A stretch of 7,717 nucleotides of DNA from Verrucomicrobiia bacterium (GTDB lineage Bacteria > Verrucomicrobiota > Verrucomicrobiia > Limisphaerales > UBA1319), in the NCBI GenBank assembly GCA_017880715.1, contig JADGRT010000126.1:1-7717 (forward strand), given 5' to 3'. The position numbers and the translations under genes are program-made. Below the pieces are notes generated by a model. That model made no database searches, was not told where the DNA came from, and saw only the letters and a list, made by a program, of their open reading frames with translations. Positions 4,784 to 7,717 of the stretch are shown one piece after another. The first letter of the stretch is position 1. The number at the start of each line of letters is the position of its first letter.

Positions 4784-5908
4784 GGCGGTTGGGGCGGTGC
4801 TTTCTGGCAGGGGCACATATCCGGATTGAGCCACGATTTTCTGGCCGGCTGCGGAATGGAGCCAATCCAGGTACTTCTTCGTGGCGGCGTTGGGCTCGCC
4901 CAAGGTGTACATGAATAGCGGGCGGGAGATGGGATAAGTGTGATTCAAGGTGTTTTCGACATTGGGCGCGTAGGCCTGGTCGCCGGCCTTTTTGGCCACG
5001 CGCACCATTTTGACCTCGCGGGTGGCGTAGCCCATGCCGCTGTAGCCGATGGCTCCCGGCGTCTTGGATACCAGCTCGACGACATCTTTGGAGCCGTGCA
5101 TATCGCGCGACCCCAGTTTAAAGTCGCGGCCCTTGCCCAGGATGGCCTCGCGGAAGTAAGCGTAAGTGCCCGAGTTGGATTGACGGCTGACGCGGATGAT
5201 TTCATCGGAGGAATCGCCCGGGAGTTTAATGCCCAGGTCCGACCACTTGGTGGTCTTGCCGCCTTCGCCATAGATCGCCGCCAGTTGCGCCAGCGTGATT
5301 TCCTCGAGGGGATTGTTCTTGCGCACGTACACGGCCAGGGCGTCGAAGCCCAGCATGAATTCTTTCGGTTCCTTGCCCGAGTTCTTTTTGGCTTGTTCGA
5401 TTTCCTGCGGTTCCACCTTGCGGCTGCAATTGGCGATATCGACGGTGCCGTCGATGAGAGCGGCAATCCCGGTGCCGGAGCCGCCGCCGGAGACTTCGAC
5501 GGAGACCGTGGAATCGACCATCGCGTATTCCTCCGCCCAAGCTTGCGCGAGGTTGACCATGGTGTCCGAACCGGTGTTTTGAATCACGGTTTTGCCGGCA
5601 TGCCCGGATTCCGGAGACCCCGATTTTTTGCAGCCTGCCAGGGCCAGGATGCACGCTAAAACAACCATGGCACTCGCACCCCGGCCGCTTACAAAGAAGC
5701 CCGCTGGATGTCTAACCCGGAGCGGACGGCCGATCCGTAGCGCAGATTTCCAATCTGCGGTGTCGCCGACTTCCAGTCGGCAGACCGTTCGAGGGCCGAA
5801 GTGGCGGCGGATTGGAAATCCGCGATACAGCAGGTTGGAAACCTGCGCTACGGTGGTTTGTCGTCCAACCCAGCGTTTGATCAGTAATCCTGGAAACAAT
5901 ATTTTCAT
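4766..5908 (-). CDS. pstS: PstS, phosphate-binding lipoprotein with repeat-encoded N-terminal segment
   Basis: A periplasmic-type substrate-binding protein of the Pst importer. The phosphate-binding signatures are visible: TGSDTM (112-117), SGGGSGTG (140-147), GTVDIANCSR (154-163) and SRQSNSGTYAYF (241-252), with the closing GQKIVAQSGYVPLP near the end. A lipobox LAGC with Cys93 (VVLACILALAGCKK) predicts membrane anchoring after signal peptidase II cleavage. The problem is the start. From ATG 5908 there are 80 residues before the hydrophobic stretch, and residues 20-57 come from a palindromic repeat in frame. An internal ATG at 5668 would give a 300-residue protein with a very short signal (MVVLACILALAGC) lacking a positive n-region. 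I give the long form because frame and promoter position fit it, but the true start is open. It is first gene of the operon, behind PhoB-like sites. Confidence 0.92.
   Translation of the reverse strand: MKILFPGLLIKRWVGRQTTVAQVSNLLYRGFPIRRHFGPRTVCRLEVGDTADWKSALRIGRPLRVRHPAGFFVSGRGASAMVVLACILALAGCKKSGSPESGHAGKTVIQNTGSDTMVNLAQAWAEEYAMVDSTVSVEVSGGGSGTGIAALIDGTVDIANCSRKVEPQEIEQAKKNSGKEPKEFMLGFDALAVYVRKNNPLEEITLAQLAAIYGEGGKTTKWSDLGIKLPGDSSDEIIRVSRQSNSGTYAYFREAILGKGRDFKLGSRDMHGSKDVVELVSKTPGAIGYSGMGYATREVKMVRVAKKAGDQAYAPNVENTLNHTYPISRPLFMYTLGEPNAATKKYLDWLHSAAGQKIVAQSGYVPLPESTAPTATPKDK
5737..5851. repeat. Four-hairpin palindromic repeat, copy B, in frame inside pstS
   Basis: This 115-base element has the same ends as copy A (GTAGCGCAG / CTGCGCTAC) and four 17-base hairpins with 7-bp stems: 5742-5758 and 5765-5781 (TCC loops), 5807-5823 and 5830-5846 (GGA loops). 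The central spacer is 36 bases shorter than in copy A. On the minus strand it reads VAQVSNLLYR... to ...DTADWKSAL in the same frame as in pstA. It splits the stretch between the pstS start codon and the lipoprotein signal. Confidence 0.9.
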
Positions 5909-5919
5909 ATAACGCCATC

Positions 5920-5925
5920 AATATG
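5920..5925 (-). promoter_or_regulatory. Possible -10 element for pstS
   Basis: CATATT on the minus strand lies 16 bases downstream of the third PhoB-like half-site. It would start transcription about 4-6 bases before the ATG at 5908, giving an almost leaderless message if that start is used. The spacing from the box is longer than in classical Pho promoters, and CATATT also forms part of a 5-bp inverted repeat (GCCAT/ATGGC, 5914-5927), so this is tentative. Confidence 0.3.
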
Positions 5926-5941
5926 GCGGAAGCAGGTTACG

Positions 5942-5974
5942 ATCGTGTGACGGCGGGGCAACATTTCGGTGACA
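5942..5974 (-). promoter_or_regulatory. Candidate PhoB box (three 11-bp-phased half-sites) upstream of pstS
   Basis: Reading toward pstS, three half-sites start exactly 11 bases apart: TGTCA at 5974, TGTTG at 5963 and CGTCA at 5952. The PhoB consensus is direct repeats of TGTCA-like 7-mers spaced to an 11-base period, two or more per promoter. The array ends 33 bases before the pstS ATG at 5908, and the window encodes a PhoB itself. The middle half-site is imperfect. The base matches are direct observation; binding is inferred. Confidence 0.65.
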
Positions 5975-6090
5975 TATGCCGATTCAGTGACGAAACTAAA
6001 AAAGGATATTTCAACAACCACTAGCGGGTCAAGCAGTTGTGACCGCATCGCGGGGGTGACGGCGACCGCATTCGGACCGGGTTGAAACAG

Positions 6091-6121
6091 TTGACGATGA
6101 GGGGGGATTGCGGTGTATGGT
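6091..6121 (+). promoter_or_regulatory. Possible sigma-70-type promoter for phoU-phoB
   Basis: TTGACG (6091-6096) resembles a -35 box; TGTATG at 17 bases or TATGGT (6116-6121) at 19 bases could serve as -10. Transcription would start near 6128 and leave a leader of about 40 bases before the phoU ATG at 6171. I see no phased PhoB half-sites in this direction, so phoU-phoB may be constitutive or may respond to the divergent box from a distance. Tentative. Confidence 0.35.
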
Positions 6122-6170
6122 ACGTTGGATAGGCGAAACCCAAGCGGTTGAAACCATTGGAATCCACACT

Positions 6171-6848
6171 ATGCAACGACATTTCGATCAAGATCTCGCG
6201 GGGCTCAAGGAAAAGCTGCTTACCATGGCGAGCCACGCGGAAACCTCGCTGATTCAGGCGGTCAAAGCCTTGGTGGATCGGGACGATGTTTTGGCGCGGC
6301 AAGTCAAGGAGCGGGATGAGGTGCTCGATCGTTTCGAGATCGAGATGGATGAACTCTCGATCAACCTGCTGGCGTTGAAGGCGCCGCTGGCCTCGGATTT
6401 GCGCCTCATCACGGTGGCCATGAAAATCTCGCAAAACCTCGAGCGCGTGGGCGACGAAGCCACCACCATCGCCCGGCGCGCGTTGGAACTGAACCACGAA
6501 GCCCAGTTGAAGCCTTTTGTCGATATTCCCCGCATGGCCACCCTGGCGGCCGAGATGCTCCGGGATTCACTGGATGCCTTTGTCAATGGCAAGACCGACC
6601 AGGCGCGGGGCATCATCCAGCGCGACAAAGAGATTGACAACCTGAACAAGCAGGTGCATCGCGAGCTGATTGGCTATATGCTGGAAGATCCCCAAACCAT
6701 CACGCGCTGCCTGAATCTGATGGTGATTTCCAAATGCCTCGAACGGATTGCCGATCACGCCACCAACGTGGCCGAAGAGGTGGTCTATTTGTTCGAGGGA
6801 CGGGACATCCGGCACGCGGCCAAAGCCACGGAGACGCCCGCGGCATGA
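6171..6848 (+). CDS. phoU: PhoU, phosphate transport/signalling regulator
   Basis: A 225-residue all-helical cytoplasmic protein of usual PhoU length. The start MQRHFDQDLAGLKEKLLTMA is the typical family opening; an open extension to 6108 exists but adds residues not seen in PhoU, so 6171 is preferred (weak GGA Shine-Dalgarno at 6159-6161). The two internally related PhoU repeats each carry the metal-binding E-x3-D type motif: LERVGDEATTIARRA in the first half and LERIADHATNVAEEVVYLF in the second. PhoU proteins contact the Pst ATPase and the PhoR-type kinase and damp signalling when phosphate is plentiful. Here phoU is divergent from the pst genes and coupled to phoB, overlapping it in ATGA, rather than being the last gene of the pst operon as in E. 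coli. Confidence 0.95.
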   Translation: MQRHFDQDLAGLKEKLLTMASHAETSLIQAVKALVDRDDVLARQVKERDEVLDRFEIEMDELSINLLALKAPLASDLRLITVAMKISQNLERVGDEATTIARRALELNHEAQLKPFVDIPRMATLAAEMLRDSLDAFVNGKTDQARGIIQRDKEIDNLNKQVHRELIGYMLEDPQTITRCLNLMVISKCLERIADHATNVAEEVVYLFEGRDIRHAAKATETPAA

Positions 6849-7528
6849 AACACAAGATCCTGGTGGTCGATGACGAGCCCGATGTGGTGCGGTTGATCGA
6901 ATTCAACCTCAAGGCGGCCGGCTACGACGTGATTACGGCCGAGGATGGCGCCGAGGCCTTGCAGCGCGCCCGGTCGGCTTCGCCGGATTTGATTGTCCTG
7001 GATTTAATGCTGCCCGAAGTGGAAGGCCTCGAGGTGTGCAAACTGCTCCGGCGCGATCCGGCGACGGCCCAAGTGCCCATTATTATCCTGACGGCCAAGG
7101 CGGCGGAGGTGGACCGGATTCTGGGATTGGAACTGGGCGCCGACGATTATGTCACCAAACCCTTCAGTCCGCGAGAACTGGTCCTGCGCGTGAAAAAACG
7201 GCTCCAACGGCGGGAAGAAAGCCAGAACGACAAGCAAGAAATCTATACGGCGGACGAAGTGGCGGTCAATCTGCCGCGTCACACGGTTACCGTTAAAGGT
7301 CAGCCGGTCGAGCTGACGGCCACCGAGTTCAAATTATTGGTCCTGCTGATCCAGCGTCGCGGCCGGGTGCAATCGCGAGAGCAATTGCTGCAAGAGGTTT
7401 GGAACTACGAGCGGTTGGTCGATACCCGCACCGTGGACACCCACATGCGCCGTTTGCGGGAAAAACTGGGAACGGCGGCGCGGCATCTCGACACGGTGCG
7501 GAATGTGGGCTATCGGTTTGTCGATTGA
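6845..7528 (+). CDS. phoB: PhoB-type response regulator (OmpR/PhoB family)
   Basis: A 227-residue two-domain regulator. The receiver domain (about 1-118) has the acidic pocket Asp9-Asp10, phospho-acceptor Asp53 (IVLDLMLP), Thr83 and Lys105 (YVTKPF). The winged-helix DNA-binding domain follows (about 130-227) with LTATEFKLLVLL, the recognition-helix region VDTHMRRLREKLG and the family end TVRNVGYRFVD. The start overlaps the phoU stop in ATGA with GGAG 11 bases upstream. Pairing with phoU and the adjacent pst genes makes PhoB the best call over other OmpR-type regulators. It would be phosphorylated by a PhoR kinase, which is not in the window, and then bind the half-sites before pstS. The last 27 codons are repeated in inverted orientation at 7633-7717. 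Confidence 0.94.
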   Translation: MKHKILVVDDEPDVVRLIEFNLKAAGYDVITAEDGAEALQRARSASPDLIVLDLMLPEVEGLEVCKLLRRDPATAQVPIIILTAKAAEVDRILGLELGADDYVTKPFSPRELVLRVKKRLQRREESQNDKQEIYTADEVAVNLPRHTVTVKGQPVELTATEFKLLVLLIQRRGRVQSREQLLQEVWNYERLVDTRTVDTHMRRLREKLGTAARHLDTVRNVGYRFVD

Positions 7529-7540
7529 GCTGATATCTTT

Positions 7541-7620
7541 CGTCCTCGTCCTCGTCCCTCGTCCCTCGTCCTCGATAAAAGGACTTCGAGGACGAAGGAC
7601 GAGGGACGATTACGAGGACG
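7541..7620. repeat. GA/CT-rich hairpin element after phoB
   Basis: This is the core of the larger inverted repeat: cgtcctcgtcc-type units on the left, gaggacgagg-type units on the right, and a 10-base loop. It begins 12 bases after the phoB stop and is of the same family as 1039-1128, although loop and unit order differ. It could act as a 3' mRNA-stabilising or weak terminating hairpin; the classic U-tract is missing. Confidence 0.85.
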
Positions 7621-7632
7621 AAAGATATCAGC

Positions 7633-7717
7633 TCAATCGACAAACCGATAGCCCACATTCCGCACCGTGTCGAGATGCCGCGCCGCGGTTCCCAGTTTTT
7701 CCCGCAAACGGCGCATG
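7633..7717 (-). CDS. Inverted partial second copy of phoB C-terminus
   Basis: On the minus strand the window edge reads into MRRLREKL and on to VGYRFVD*, giving 27 codons identical in protein sequence to residues 201-227 of PhoB. The only base difference is the third position of the Thr210 codon (ACG versus ACC). If real, it is the end of a convergent second phoB gene continuing beyond the window; if the inverted repeat is an artefact, this gene does not exist. Confidence 0.4.
   Translation of the reverse strand, partial: MRRLREKLGTAARHLDTVRNVGYRFVD

Larger units (their letters stand above)
7444..7717. repeat. Near-perfect 132-bp inverted repeat covering the phoB 3' end, reaching the window edge
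   Basis: Left arm 7444-7575 and right arm 7586-7717 pair without gaps around a 10-base loop (taaaaggact, 7576-7585). I count four mismatches in 132: 7474/7687 inside phoB codon 210, and 7550/7611, 7551/7610 and 7565/7596 inside the GA/CT hairpin. The right arm runs to the last base, so its true extent is unknown. It is either a genuine inverted duplication of phoB or a fold-back/assembly artefact seeded by the hairpin. Confidence 0.95.

Noticed and set aside
4000..4914. Plus-strand open frame (304 codons) opposite pstC and the pstS end
   Set aside because: His/Gln/Asp-rich antisense shadow of a membrane-protein gene that crosses the duplicated seam; no family signature.
4940..5659. Plus-strand open frame opposite pstS
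   Set aside because: Antisense shadow; the minus strand encodes clear PstS phosphate-binding motifs.
6080..6154. Direct repeat GGTTGAAAC (6080-6088 and 6146-6154) before phoU
   Set aside because: Nine bases found twice 66 bases apart without helical phasing that fits a known regulator; could be chance.
6108..6170. Earlier start for PhoU
   Set aside because: It adds 21 residues not seen in PhoU proteins, overlaps the candidate promoter, and MQRHFDQDL at 6171 is the usual family opening.

Overview
The window is a phosphate-starvation (Pho/Pst) locus, most likely from a Verrucomicrobiota genome of the Pedosphaera/Limisphaerales type. That placement is inferred from three things: a prepilin-like 'H-X9-DG' protein tail at the left edge, 'GTAGCGCAG...CTGCGCTAC' multi-hairpin repeats whose translation reads VAQVSNLLYR, and GA/CT-rich hairpins of the 'cgtcctcgtcc' kind. 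I know all three from such genomes, but no database was consulted.

Layout. 2-187 (+) is the 3' end of an H-X9-DG protein gene. 224-5908 (-) is one long operon read right to left: pstS (phosphate-binding lipoprotein), a 23-codon mini-ORF produced by a seam duplication, pstC and pstA (permeases), then three consecutive pstB-type ATPase genes, called here PstB3 (1923-2687), PstB2 (1150-1926) and PstB1 (224-1006). Most junctions overlap by 1-7 bases (TAATG, ATGA); only PstB1 is set apart, by 143 bases that hold a GA/CT hairpin. A 262-base divergent region (5909-6170) carries three 11-bp-phased PhoB-like half-sites pointing at pstS. 6171-7528 (+) is phoU-phoB, overlapping by ATGA. From 7444 to the right edge the sequence is a near-perfect inverted repeat: the 3' end of phoB is repeated in reverse orientation around a GA/CT hairpin.

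How it works together. PstS captures phosphate outside the inner membrane, PstC/PstA form the channel, PstB-type ATPases drive transport, PhoU links transporter state to signalling, and PhoB activates the pst promoter. No PhoR-type histidine kinase lies in the window.

Most notable points. (1) The three ATPases have complementary losses of catalytic motifs: only PstB2 keeps the Q-loop Gln and H-loop His, only PstB3 keeps the LSGGQ signature, and PstB1 keeps neither. A PstB2/PstB3 heterodimer would have one consensus and one degenerate ATP site. (2) Palindromic repeats lie in frame, in the same reading frame, inside the N-terminal coding regions of both pstA and pstS. (3) The pstS/pstC seam is duplicated together with its Shine-Dalgarno sequence and start codon. 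(4) The terminal inverted repeat of phoB has a single, synonymous, coding mismatch and is either a real inverted duplication or a fold-back/assembly artefact.
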